In this document: one piece after another, positions 33,059 through 41,352 of the stretch
How positions within the stretch are numbered: position 1 is the stretch's first letter
Layout: the number at the start of each line of letters is the position of its first letter
DNA from: Ruminococcus sp.
GTDB taxonomy: Bacteria > Bacillota > Clostridia > Oscillospirales > Ruminococcaceae
Reading direction: 5' to 3'
NCBI RefSeq assembly: GCF_019423705.1
Contig: NZ_JAHZAX010000004.1
Span: 158,847 to 222,846 of the forward strand
Length of the DNA stretch: 64,000 nt
Notes under the pieces: model-generated
Told to the model about the DNA's origin: nothing
Databases searched by the model: none
The model's input: the letters and a program-made list of their open reading frames with translations, nothing else
Position numbers and translations under genes: made by a program

Positions 33059-33561
33059 TGCGTATCGCTGTTTGCCCGGGAAGCTTTGACCCCGTTACGG
33101 TGGGTCATCTCGACATAATTGACAGAGCTTCAAAGCTCTTTGATAAAGTAATAGTGCTGGTGTCATTCAACGCCAACAAATCGAAAGCCGCTTTTACTCC
33201 TGCGGAGCGTATGGAAATGATAATCGAGGTAACAAAGCACCTTGATAACGTGGTGGTGGATTGTTATAACGGTCTGCTGGCGGATTATCTCCAGCGCACA
33301 GGTGCGAACGCCATTGTAAAGGGACTTCGTGCCGTTTCCGACTTTGAGTATGAGTTTCAGATGGCTCTTGCCAACAAGAAGCTTTACAGCGACGCTGAGA
33401 CGGTCTTTCTCACCACAACGGGTGAGAATATGTTCCTTTCATCAAGCGTTGTGAAGGAGATCGCAAGCTTTGGCGGAGATATCACAGGCTTTGTTCCGCC
33501 GCAGATATTGGAGCGGATAACAGAAAGGCTTTACAAGCCACAAAATAGTATGGATCAGTAA
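33058..33561 (+). CDS. coaD: Phosphopantetheine adenylyltransferase
   Basis: 167 residues. PGSFDPVTVGHLDIIDRASKLFD contains the T-x-G-H nucleotidyl-transfer motif; NANKSKAAFTPAERMEMI and the C-terminal FLSSSVVKEIASFGGDI follow. It performs the penultimate step of CoA synthesis. It is translationally coupled to rsmD and followed by a small coiled-coil gene. Confidence 0.97.
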   Translation: MRIAVCPGSFDPVTVGHLDIIDRASKLFDKVIVLVSFNANKSKAAFTPAERMEMIIEVTKHLDNVVVDCYNGLLADYLQRTGANAIVKGLRAVSDFEYEFQMALANKKLYSDAETVFLTTTGENMFLSSSVVKEIASFGGDITGFVPPQILERITERLYKPQNSMDQ

Positions 33562-33580
33562 ATGAAAGGGTGTTTTAATA

Positions 33581-34069
33581 ATGAACGTAGACGAAATTCT
33601 TGAACTTATGGACGAACTGCTGGACAAGTCATCAAACGTGCCTTTTTCCAACAAGAAGGTGATCGATGTTGAGCAGATGCGTGAATACATCGACAGCATC
33701 AGACTTAATCTCCCAGGCGAGATCAAGCGTGCAAAGGATATGACGAGAGACAAGAAGAATATCCTCACAGAGGCAAACAAGGAAGCTGACGAGATCATCA
33801 AGAAGGCCAAGGAAGAGGCTAAGAAGCTTGTTGCGCAGGAAGAGATACTCAAGCAGGCTGCTGATTACGCAAAGCAGGTGGCTGAGGAAGCAAACAAGCA
33901 GGCTGCCGACATCGTTGCGCAGGCGCAGGCTAAGGACAAAGCTATCCGTCAGGCACTTTCCGACAACCTCAACAAGACCCTTGCTGACGCCGCAGAGGTG
34001 CTCACAAAGAGCCTTAAGGACGTAAACAGCACAAGAGACGCTGTTTCTAAGATCGGCTCGGCTGAATAA
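33581..34069 (+). CDS. Small coiled-coil protein downstream of coaD, function unknown
   Basis: 162 residues, soluble and highly charged, with a long Ala/Lys/Glu heptad region (about 45-140) superficially like the ATP synthase b subunit or DivIVA-type proteins. The NVPFSNKKVIDVEQMREYIDSIRLNLPGEIKRAK-type segment (near residues 19-55) is the most conserved-looking part. It lies 19 bp after coaD, a position where Clostridia often carry such a protein. I do not assign a function. Confidence 0.75.
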   Translation: MNVDEILELMDELLDKSSNVPFSNKKVIDVEQMREYIDSIRLNLPGEIKRAKDMTRDKKNILTEANKEADEIIKKAKEEAKKLVAQEEILKQAADYAKQVAEEANKQAADIVAQAQAKDKAIRQALSDNLNKTLADAAEVLTKSLKDVNSTRDAVSKIGSAE

Positions 34070-34084
34070 TTTTGGAATATAAAT

Positions 34085-34112
34085 AAAAACCGCCTAACTA
34101 GGCGGTTTTTTT
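34085..34112. terminator. Bidirectional terminator
   Basis: AAAAACCGCCTAACTAGGCG GTTTTTTT. A and T tracts on both sides serve the coaD unit and the converging kinase gene. Confidence 0.92.
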
Positions 34113-34123
34113 GTGCTTGTTTT

Positions 34124-35200
34124 TCAATTGCCGTTTTCTATTGGCAGGGTGACGATGAAATTTGTGCCTTTGCCATATTCCGATTCCACCCTAATGTTGC
34201 CGTTGCAAAGCTCAACGATTCGCTTCACAAGGGGCAGGCCAAGGCCGTTGCCTTCTGCGGAATGGGCTTTGTCGCCTTGATAAAAACGCTCGAAAATGTG
34301 GCGGATGGTGTTTTCGTCCATTCCGATGCCACGATCGGATATTTCCGCTCTTATATCGTCCTTGCTTTGGAACAGCTTCACGGAAATTGTGCTGCCCTCT
34401 GGGGAGAATTTAATGGCATTGCCGATGATGTTCACCCACACTTGCGACAGCATTTCGGCGTTTGAAATGTAGGATATCTCCTGCATTTCTATATCGAAGT
34501 CGATATTTTTCGCAGTCCATTGCTTTTCGAGAAGCAAAATGCTGTTTCGTATCTGCTCATCAAGTGAGAATTCCGTCTTGTCGGTGATTATCTGCTGGTT
34601 CTCGAATTTTGTCAGCATAAGGATATTTGAGGACAGGTTGGTCAGGCGCTTTGATTCGCTTATTATGATGTCGATATATTCCTGCTTTTTCTCTTCGGAG
34701 AGATTTTCTTTTTTCAGCTGTTTTGCAAAGCCTTGTATGGAAACGATCGGCGTTTTGAACTCGTGGGAGAAGCTGTTGATGAAATTCTCACGGAACATTT
34801 CAATGCCGCCAAGCTCTTCCGCCATTTTGTTGTAGCTTTCGATAAGCTCGTCTATCTCACCATTGAAGCCTGTTATTTCAAGGCGCTGGGAGAAATCACC
34901 CTTTTCGACCCTGTGCATAGCTTTTTTTACTTGTCGGACAGGCTTTACTATCTTGCTTGCCACGCCTGCGGAAATGCACGTTCCGATCATAACGCTGACG
35001 ATAAGTCCAACGATAAGCACCACAAGGGGCATTTGCAGGGGCGTTAAAAAATGCAGGCATTTTCGTATCAGCACCATTATAAGGCCTGTGAGCATACCGG
35101 CCCACATCATAATCATAAACACGGCGGAGACTATGCTGGCGTTCATCGTATAATTGCGCCTGCGCTCGGAAAGCCGTGTGGATATGGAATGTTTTTTCAT
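34124..35200 (-). CDS. Sensor histidine kinase (HAMP, HisKA, HATPase)
   Basis: 358 residues. Two transmembrane helices (about 18-42 and 52-76) with only a short extracytoplasmic loop, then a HAMP region. The phosphoacceptor is in NSFSHEFKTPIVSIQGFAKQL (His about residue 147). The ATPase domain shows NIIGNAIKFSPEG (N box), DRGIGMDE (G1) and GNGLGLPLVKRIVE (G2). The tiny sensor loop suggests it senses the membrane or its transporter partner. It lies 9 bp after its response regulator and opposite the ABC transporter at 36124. Confidence 0.94.
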   Translation of the reverse strand: MKKHSISTRLSERRRNYTMNASIVSAVFMIMMWAGMLTGLIMVLIRKCLHFLTPLQMPLVVLIVGLIVSVMIGTCISAGVASKIVKPVRQVKKAMHRVEKGDFSQRLEITGFNGEIDELIESYNKMAEELGGIEMFRENFINSFSHEFKTPIVSIQGFAKQLKKENLSEEKKQEYIDIIISESKRLTNLSSNILMLTKFENQQIITDKTEFSLDEQIRNSILLLEKQWTAKNIDFDIEMQEISYISNAEMLSQVWVNIIGNAIKFSPEGSTISVKLFQSKDDIRAEISDRGIGMDENTIRHIFERFYQGDKAHSAEGNGLGLPLVKRIVELCNGNIRVESEYGKGTNFIVTLPIENGN

Positions 35201-35209
35201 AAGCCTGCG

Positions 35210-35893
35210 CTATCCTTTCAGCTTGACGGCTTTGTAGCCCAAGCCCCTTACTGTTACGATCTCGAAATCGTCCACGCCTGCGCCTTTCAAATGCTCTCTT
35301 ATCCTGTTTATGTGGACGTCAACGGTGCGCTCGTCGGTGTCGGAGGTCATATCCCATAGCTCGTCCATAAGCTGGCGGCGTGTGAAGATTTTGTTTGGAT
35401 AGGAAAGAAGCTTGTAAAGGAGCATAAATTCCTTTGGCGGAAGCTCCTTTGCGCTGCCGCCGTGGATAATTGTGAGGGAATCGTAATCGAGGGTGGTGTC
35501 GCCGACTGTTATCTTGTGGTCGCTTACTATCTTGGAACGGCGCAAAAGGGCTTGTATACGCAGTATCATTTCTTCCTCGTCAACGGGCTTTACCATATAA
35601 TCGTCCGTGCCTTTTTTGAAACCCTGCTTTTTGTCGAAAGCGGTCTCCTTTGCCGTCACCATAAGCACAGGGGTCTGAAAGCCTGCCTTTCTTATGGTCT
35701 CGCACAGCTCAAAGCCGTCCATTCGGGGCATCATAACATCCATTATTATAAGGTCGACGTGCTTTTCGTCCATTATATCAAGGGCTTCAACGCCGTCCTT
35801 GGCTTCAATGGGCGTGTAGCCGTTATCGCTGAGCACATCACAGGTGAGCCTGCGTGTGTTCGGGTCGTCCTCAACAACAAGTATGTGAAACAT
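35210..35893 (-). CDS. OmpR-family response regulator
   Basis: 227 residues from ATG 35893, preceded by GAGGAGGAAG; a GTG at 35911 lies inside that site. The receiver domain has acidic residues D9/D10, phosphoacceptor Asp52 (LIIMDVMMPRMDG) and the conserved TAKE Lys. The C-terminal winged helix (about 130-225) has LPPKEFMLLYKLLSYPNKIFTRRQL and the RTVDVHINRIREHLKG recognition part. It is paired with the kinase downstream and probably controls the divergent transporter gene. Confidence 0.95.
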   Translation of the reverse strand: MFHILVVEDDPNTRRLTCDVLSDNGYTPIEAKDGVEALDIMDEKHVDLIIMDVMMPRMDGFELCETIRKAGFQTPVLMVTAKETAFDKKQGFKKGTDDYMVKPVDEEEMILRIQALLRRSKIVSDHKITVGDTTLDYDSLTIIHGGSAKELPPKEFMLLYKLLSYPNKIFTRRQLMDELWDMTSDTDERTVDVHINRIREHLKGAGVDDFEIVTVRGLGYKAVKLKG

Positions 35894-36051
35894 TTTATAC
35901 TTCCTCCTCACACGGCTGATCGCAATTTGTCATATTTGTCATATCTGCTTTATTATATCACTTAATTATTAACATCACATTAACATTTCACTCTGCGACA
36001 AAATTTTTCTGCCTTTTGAGTTATGTTTAAACTGAGTTTATAAAATGGGGA

Positions 36052-36106
36052 TATAATAATTCCATAATAGAGATAATATTATCTAATATCTCGTAGAGAT
36101 ATCAGA
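36052..36106 (+). promoter_or_regulatory. -10 box and overlapping palindromes before the ABC transporter
   Basis: TATAAT (36052-36057) lacks a good -35 box; TGAGTTATG (36017) and TGAGTTTAT (36033) are possible direct-repeat activator sites there. Downstream are AGATAATATTATCT (36071-36084, perfect palindrome) and the partly overlapping TCTAATATCTC-GTA-GAGATATCAGA (36082-36106). They lie in the untranslated leader and could be an operator or an RNA hairpin. Confidence 0.5.
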
Positions 36107-36123
36107 TTTGTAAGGAGAGAGAA

Positions 36124-39069
36124 ATGCTTAGTTTAAAGGACATAAAAAAGGATTATATCGTTGGCGATACCACCGTGTCAGCCCTCAAGGGCGTAAGCAT
36201 TGACTTCCGTGAGAATGAGTTCGTTTCTATCCTCGGTCAGTCGGGCTGCGGAAAGACCACGCTTCTTAATATCATCGGTGGTCTGGATAGGTACACAAGC
36301 GGCGATCTTAATATCAACGGCAAGTCTACAAAAGATTTCAAGGACAGCGACTGGGATTCTTACAGAAATCATTCTATCGGCTTCGTGTTCCAAAGCTACA
36401 ATCTTATCCCTCATCAGACGGTGCTTTCAAATGTTGAGCTTGCGCTGACACTTTCGGGCGTGTCGAAATCTGAACGCAGGGAGAGAGCTGTCAAGGCTCT
36501 CGAGCAGGTGGGACTTGGCGACCAGCTTGACAAAAAGCCGAATCAGATGTCGGGCGGACAAATGCAGCGTGTGGCTATTGCAAGAGCGCTTGTGAATAAT
36601 CCGGATATCCTGCTGGCGGATGAGCCTACGGGCGCACTCGATACTGAGACAAGCGTGCAGATAATGGAGCTGCTCAAGAGCATTTCAAAGGACAAGCTCA
36701 TCATAATGGTAACACACAACCCCGAGCTTGCGATGAAATATTCTTCGAGGATAATAAAGCTTTTGGACGGCAGAGTGACGGACGATTCCGACCCACTTGA
36801 CAAGAACGTTATCGAGCCTATCAAAAAGGCGGAGAAAGAGCCAACAAAGGCTGATAAAAAGGCGGCAAAGAAAGACCGAAAGAAGCTAAAGACTTCGATG
36901 AGCTTTCTTACGGCTCTTTCCCTCAGTAAAAACAATCTGCTGACCAAAAAGGCGAGAACGCTGCTCACTTCCTTTGCAGGTTCTATCGGTATAATCGGCA
37001 TTGCGCTGATACTTTCCGTATCAAACGGCGTTCAGCTTTATATCGATCAGGTGCAGTCGGACACACTTTCAAGCTATCCGCTTCAGATAACGGAGACCAC
37101 AGCTAGTATCGGCGAGATTATGAACACAATGGCCGAGACCCACGAAAATTCGGGCAACCACGATAAGGACAAAGTTTATTCTCAGAACGCAATGGGCGAG
37201 ATGATAAACACCCTTATGGCGGAAACAAAGGTCAACAACCTTGAAAAGTTCAAGGAATATCTCGATGAAAACGAGGATATAAAGAAGCTTACTTCCGACG
37301 TTCAGTACGGCTATTCAACGACGCTGAACGTTTTCACGGAAAATGATAATGGCGTTATGCAGGTCAACCCTTCAACGCTTCTTGAGGATATGGGCTATAT
37401 GAGCTCAACTCAGACTGAGGCGATGTCCACAATGGGCTCGATGGGTATGATGGGAATGGGCAGCGATGTTTGGGCGGAAATGATCGACAATGACGATCTT
37501 ATCGACACCCAGTATGACGTTATCGCAGGTCGTCTCCCCGAAAAATACAACGAAGTTGTGCTCGTTATCGACAAGAACAATGAGCTCAACGACTATTATC
37601 TTTACTCTTTGGGACTTCTTGACCCGAAGGATCTAAACGGCATTGTGAAGAGGGCGCTGGCCGGGGAGGATATCTCCATCGACGACACCCAGCACACTTA
37701 CACCTATGATGAGCTTCTTGATCTCAAGTTCAAGGTCGTTCCTACACCGGACTTCTATCAGAAAAAGGACGGCGTTTGGGAAGATATGACGGGCGACGAA
37801 GACTATATGAAAAAGGTCGTTGCAAAGGGCACAGAGCTTAGCGTTGTTGGTATTCTGAGACCTAACGAGGACGCTTCCGCTTCTTCTATCAACGGAGCGA
37901 TAGGTTATCGTCACGATCTTATGACTTATCTTATCGATCAAGTTGACGAAAGCGAGATAGTTAAGGAGCAGAAAACTAACCCTGATATAGACGTTTTCAC
38001 AGGACTTAAATTCAAGAGCGACGAGGAAGTTGCGGATAATTCTGATAGTGCAGACAATTCAGACAGCTCCGACAGCACGGACAGCGTTGCAGATAGTGCG
38101 ATTATCACAGACAGCACAGCGGACAGCAAGGCTGAAACTGCAGACAGTTCACTTTCAGATGAAGAGATAGCGGCGCAAATGCAGATACCCGACGGAATGA
38201 CGGAAGAGCAATACAAGGCGCTTATGGAGCAGAGCGGAGCTTCCGACACAGGCGATCTTGCGGATATAGGAATGGACGCAATGGGCTCGATGGATATGTC
38301 CGCAATACAGGGCGGCGATATGTCAAGCCTTACGGAGACGCAGAAGAAATATATCGCTTCGCTGACGGACGAGCAGATGGAGCTTATGCAGCAAATGCTC
38401 AAAGAGCAGTCTGACTCGGCGGCTGCCGATCTTGCAAACAGCGGAAAATATTCCACTTCAAACTATGACACGAATATGAAAACGCTGGGTTATGCGACGG
38501 TTGAAAAGCCAAGCAGCATAAACATTTATCCTGTTGACTTTGCTTCAAAGGAGAAGATAATCGACCTTATCGACGATTACAACAACAGCGTTGATGAAGC
38601 GGACAAGATCGAATACACCGATTATGTGGGACTTATGATGTCCTCTATCACCTCGATAATAAACGCTATCAGCTATGTTCTTATCGCATTCGTGGCGATC
38701 TCTCTTGTGGTATCGTCCATAATGATAGGTATTATAACATACATTTCCGTACTGGAAAGAACCAAGGAGATCGGTATTCTGCGAAGCATCGGTGCTTCAA
38801 AGAAGGATATATCCAGAGTGTTCAACGCTGAAACGGTCATTGTGGGATTTGTGGCAGGCGCACTTGGAATCATCATATCCTACCTGCTGACTATCCCGAT
38901 AAACGCAATAATCTCGAGCTTGACAGAAGTTCCGATAAGGGCGACGATACCGATATTTGCGGCTGTGATACTGATAATCATAAGCATTTGTCTTACGCTC
39001 ATCGCAGGACTTTTCCCATCAAGGATCGCTGCAAAGAAAGACCCTGTTATTGCGCTTAGGACGGAATAA
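36124..39069 (+). CDS. ABC transporter, fused ATPase and FtsX-type permease (MacB-like)
   Basis: 981 residues. Residues 1-225 are an ABC ATPase: Walker A GQSGCGKTTLLN, Q-loop FQSYNLIP, signature MSGGQMQRVAIARAL, Walker B ILLADEPTGALD. A Lys-rich linker precedes the permease: one helix near 290, a large extracytoplasmic domain with a Ser/Asp-rich stretch and a Met/Gln-rich stretch, then three C-terminal helices with the FtsX motif ERTKEIGILRSIGASKKDI. MacB-type transporters work as mechanotransmitters or exporters for peptides and antibiotics. The facing two-component system suggests inducible envelope defence. AAGGAGAG precedes the ATG. Confidence 0.93.
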   Translation: MLSLKDIKKDYIVGDTTVSALKGVSIDFRENEFVSILGQSGCGKTTLLNIIGGLDRYTSGDLNINGKSTKDFKDSDWDSYRNHSIGFVFQSYNLIPHQTVLSNVELALTLSGVSKSERRERAVKALEQVGLGDQLDKKPNQMSGGQMQRVAIARALVNNPDILLADEPTGALDTETSVQIMELLKSISKDKLIIMVTHNPELAMKYSSRIIKLLDGRVTDDSDPLDKNVIEPIKKAEKEPTKADKKAAKKDRKKLKTSMSFLTALSLSKNNLLTKKARTLLTSFAGSIGIIGIALILSVSNGVQLYIDQVQSDTLSSYPLQITETTASIGEIMNTMAETHENSGNHDKDKVYSQNAMGEMINTLMAETKVNNLEKFKEYLDENEDIKKLTSDVQYGYSTTLNVFTENDNGVMQVNPSTLLEDMGYMSSTQTEAMSTMGSMGMMGMGSDVWAEMIDNDDLIDTQYDVIAGRLPEKYNEVVLVIDKNNELNDYYLYSLGLLDPKDLNGIVKRALAGEDISIDDTQHTYTYDELLDLKFKVVPTPDFYQKKDGVWEDMTGDEDYMKKVVAKGTELSVVGILRPNEDASASSINGAIGYRHDLMTYLIDQVDESEIVKEQKTNPDIDVFTGLKFKSDEEVADNSDSADNSDSSDSTDSVADSAIITDSTADSKAETADSSLSDEEIAAQMQIPDGMTEEQYKALMEQSGASDTGDLADIGMDAMGSMDMSAIQGGDMSSLTETQKKYIASLTDEQMELMQQMLKEQSDSAAADLANSGKYSTSNYDTNMKTLGYATVEKPSSINIYPVDFASKEKIIDLIDDYNNSVDEADKIEYTDYVGLMMSSITSIINAISYVLIAFVAISLVVSSIMIGIITYISVLERTKEIGILRSIGASKKDISRVFNAETVIVGFVAGALGIIISYLLTIPINAIISSLTEVPIRATIPIFAAVILIIISICLTLIAGLFPSRIAAKKDPVIALRTE

Positions 39070-39106
39070 CAACAGTTTATGCGAATTAAAAGAGGAGGTT
39101 TTAAAT

Positions 39107-39211
39107 ATGAAAAAGCTTACATCAGAAAAAATCGATAATATAAACGCAGCGCTGAGCTGTGTTGTAACGGGGCTTTGCCTTATTGCGTTGATCTTTATGG
39201 GTCAATGCTAA
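39107..39211 (+). CDS. 34-residue membrane micro-protein after the ABC transporter
   Basis: ATG 39107 has a near-perfect AGAGGAGG site 8 bases upstream. The product starts MKKLTSEKIDNINAALSC and continues with one hydrophobic helix (VVTGLCLIALIFMG) ending QC. It lies 37 bp after the transporter stop and before a terminator, so it belongs to the same transcript. No family recognised; possibly a small regulator or subunit of the transporter. Confidence 0.6.
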   Translation: MKKLTSEKIDNINAALSCVVTGLCLIALIFMGQC

Positions 39212-39249
39212 GGGGCGGCACTAACTTTACCCCCCATAACAATTTCCAT

Positions 39250-39293
39250 AAAACAGCGCTTGTCGGGATAATTTTCCGGCGGGCGCTGTTTTT
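39250..39293 (+). terminator. Terminator of the ABC transporter unit
   Basis: AAACAGCGCTTGTCGGGATA ATTTTCCGGCGGGCGCTGTT TTT: long imperfect stem with T tract. Confidence 0.88.
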
Positions 39294-39321
39294 ATGGGTA
39301 AAATTTCGACCTTGTTCGCTG

Positions 39322-39350
39322 TTGACAAAGGGGGCAAATGGTGTTATAAT
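39322..39350 (+). promoter_or_regulatory. Promoter of smpB
   Basis: TTGACA (39322-39327), 17 bp, TATAAT (39345-39350): a consensus promoter. Confidence 0.88.
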
Positions 39351-39410
39351 AGTATTCCACGAGAGGAAAAAAGGCAACGATCGCCTTAAAAGCAAAGTGA
39401 GGTGGAAGTA

Positions 39411-39878
39411 TTGGCTATTGACAAGACAGGAACAAAGCAGATCGCAGACAACCGCAAGGCTCGTCACGATTATTTTGTGCTTGAGCAGATCGAATGCGGC
39501 ATTGAGCTTGTGGGCACGGAAGTGAAGTCCATAAGGAACGGCGGTGTTAATCTGAAAGATAGCTGGTGTTCCATTGATGACGGCGAGATGTGGGTAAATG
39601 GTATGCACATTTCACCATACGAGCACGGCAACATTTTCAATCGTGATCCGAGGAGGGTGCGCAGGCTTTTGCTCCACAAGCGTGAGATAATGCGGCTTAT
39701 GGGCAAAGTTCAGCAGGAGGGCTTGACGCTTATTCCTATGGCGCTTTACTTCAAGGGCAGCAGGGTAAAGCTTGCGCTTGGGCTCTGCAAAGGTAAAAAG
39801 CTTCACGACAAGCGTGACGATATGGCTAAAAAGGCGGCTCAGCGTGATATTGAGCGGGCTTTGAAAGATCGTGGATAA
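39411..39878 (+). CDS. smpB: SsrA-binding protein SmpB
   Basis: 155 residues from TTG 39411, with GAGGTG 6 bases upstream (a GTG at 39402 sits inside that site). NRKARHDYFVLEQIECGIELVGTEVKSIR, VNLKDSW, SPYEHGNIFNRDPRRVRRLLLHK and the basic C-terminal tail are all typical. SmpB carries tmRNA into stalled ribosomes. The tmRNA gene follows 32 bp downstream, a frequent arrangement. Confidence 0.97.
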   Translation: MAIDKTGTKQIADNRKARHDYFVLEQIECGIELVGTEVKSIRNGGVNLKDSWCSIDDGEMWVNGMHISPYEHGNIFNRDPRRVRRLLLHKREIMRLMGKVQQEGLTLIPMALYFKGSRVKLALGLCKGKKLHDKRDDMAKKAAQRDIERALKDRG

Positions 39879-39910
39879 CACAATTGCGCAAGTCGGTCGG
39901 GCAAATACAC

Positions 39911-40270
39911 GGGGGTGTAAAGGTTTCGACGGGGATCTTGAAGCACGATAAGCGAGTAGAGGAGCGCACACTCTTTAAACGGCGTACGTTTAAAAATTAG
40001 ACGACAACGATAATTTTGAATTAGCTGCTGCTTAAGTCAGCGCTCGTCTTGCCTTAGAGTACCACGGCTTTGGTAAAGGCGTCGATCAGTGGTGAACGTT
40101 TCTTGGCAATGGTTGTAGCCTTGGGATGTATTACAGCCTACTGAGCAGGAAGGCGTGTCTGCTTGCCTTTCTGCAAGGGAATGGGAGAAATCCGAAATAA
40201 CAGAATACACTCGTAGAAGTTCGTGGGGATAGGTTTTCGGACAGGAGTTCGATTCTCCTCACCTCCACCA
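39911..40270 (+). ncRNA. ssrA: tmRNA
   Basis: About 360 nt. The 5' GGGGGTG (39911-39917) pairs with CACCTCC before the encoded 3' CCA (40268-40270). The T-arm GGAGTTCGATTCTCC (about 40244-40258) and the conserved 5' GTAAAGGTTTCGACGGGGAT are present. The tag frame ends DDNDNFELAAA (codons 40000-40032) with TAA at 40033. It rescues stalled ribosomes with SmpB and marks products for proteolysis. The exact resume codon was not determined. Confidence 0.96.
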
Positions 40271-40293
40271 CGGGTGCTTGCACCCGATTTAAT

Positions 40294-40324
40294 TACGCCG
40301 TACTTTGTTGCGGCGTATTTTTTT
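40294..40324 (+). terminator. Terminator of smpB-ssrA
   Basis: TACGCCG, TACTTTGTTG, CGGCGTA, then seven T. A smaller CGGGTGCTTGCACCCG hairpin lies just before it at 40271-40286. Confidence 0.92.
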
Positions 40325-40361
40325 GCGCCGCTTGGAAAATTCCAATGTTAAACCACACATT

Positions 40362-40480
40362 GATAGGGGCGTGCCCCTGCACCAAATTCGCTTATTCTGT
40401 ACTTCGGGCGACTTTACATAGTAGCCCGAGGAGCAGACCGGCGTTAAACTGCACACAGCATTAAACCGTACAGAGTTTAA
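40362..40480 (-). repeat. Family A fragment and inverted family C repeat
   Basis: TAGGGGCGTGCCCC (40364) then, on the minus strand, the same succession as 30232-30297: GTACGGTTTAATGCTGTGTG, CAGTTTAACGCC, CCTCGGGCTACTATGTAAAG, TCGCCCGAAGTACAG. Confidence 0.7.
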
Positions 40481-40525
40481 TTTGTTGTTCTCAAGTACGA
40501 TGTTGGTTAATTGAGATCACACGAC

Positions 40526-40607
40526 GATATGTAGGGGCGAACAGCGTTCGCCCGTTGATTTGCTACTTTTGCGATAGTTTGGGGCGACCTTTGGTCGCCC
40601 GTTTTTT
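40526..40607. repeat. Two family A palindromes in tandem
   Basis: ATGTAGGGGCGAACAGCGTT CGCCCGTTGATTTG (40529-40562, same core as in the 130-bp element), then GGGGCGACCTTTGGTCGCCC GTTTTTT (40581-40606), which reads as a plus-strand terminator. Confidence 0.7.
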
Positions 40608-40666
40608 ATGCCTTTGCGGCGGTATTATGACTAAGCTTTGTCGCTATAACTGACACTTATATCGCC

Positions 40667-41272
40667 TTAATTCCTGCAAGCCGCACCCCAAGACGCCATT
40701 GACAGCCTTATAAAATATCCCTGCTCTTTGCCGCAGACAGGGCAATTCTGCGGCGCTTGGCTGCCCTCTAGGATATATCCGCAGTTAAGGCATACCCAAG
40801 TTTCGCTCTCGTCGGAGGTGAAAAGCTTGTTGTTTTTCATCATATGGGAAAATGTTTTGAACCTGTCGCCGTGGGCCTTTTCGATCTTGGCGATATTTGA
40901 AAAGTCTTGTGCGATCTTGCCGAAGCCTTCCTGCCTTGCCATATCGGCAAAAGCAAGGTAGACGTCGTCCGATTCTTGGAATTCGTTGTGCGCCGCCATA
41001 TCCAGCAGGGAGCAGACATCCTTTGAGATGTCAACGGGATAACCGCCGTCGATGTGGATAGTCTGCCCCGACTGTTCGCTGAGGTGATTATAAAATATCT
41101 CGGCGTGGACTTTTTCTTGGTTCGCCGTGAACTTAAAAAGGTCGGCGAGGACGAAAAGCTTTTGCTGTTTCGCCTGCTCCTCCGCCATTGTGTAGCGATT
41201 TCTCGCTTGGCTTTCGCCTGCAAAGGCTCTCATAAGGTTCTCTTTGGTCTTTGAATTTGCAAAATTCTCCAT
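40667..41272 (-). CDS. Rubrerythrin
   Basis: 201 residues. The N-terminal four-helix ferritin-like domain binds a di-iron site (Glu residues in FAGESQARNRY, EKVHAEIFYNHL, and EKAHGDRFKTF). The C-terminal rubredoxin-like domain has CLNCGYILEG...CPVCGKEQGYF. It reduces hydrogen peroxide in anaerobes. GGAGC precedes the ATG. It is followed by family A hairpins that may limit read-through. Confidence 0.95.
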   Translation of the reverse strand: MENFANSKTKENLMRAFAGESQARNRYTMAEEQAKQQKLFVLADLFKFTANQEKVHAEIFYNHLSEQSGQTIHIDGGYPVDISKDVCSLLDMAAHNEFQESDDVYLAFADMARQEGFGKIAQDFSNIAKIEKAHGDRFKTFSHMMKNNKLFTSDESETWVCLNCGYILEGSQAPQNCPVCGKEQGYFIRLSMASWGAACRN

Positions 41273-41352
41273 AACAATGCTCCTTTGTTTTTATCATAGT
41301 TAAGTTTTTGATATAAAGTTTGTGGCAAGCGGCATACACGTTTTTGCGCCCT

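Noticed and set aside
34262..35359. Several plus-strand frames opposite the histidine kinase and response regulator
   Set aside because: Shadows of two well-supported genes.
39911..40270. A tRNA gene
   Set aside because: The tRNA-like ends belong to tmRNA; there is no anticodon arm.
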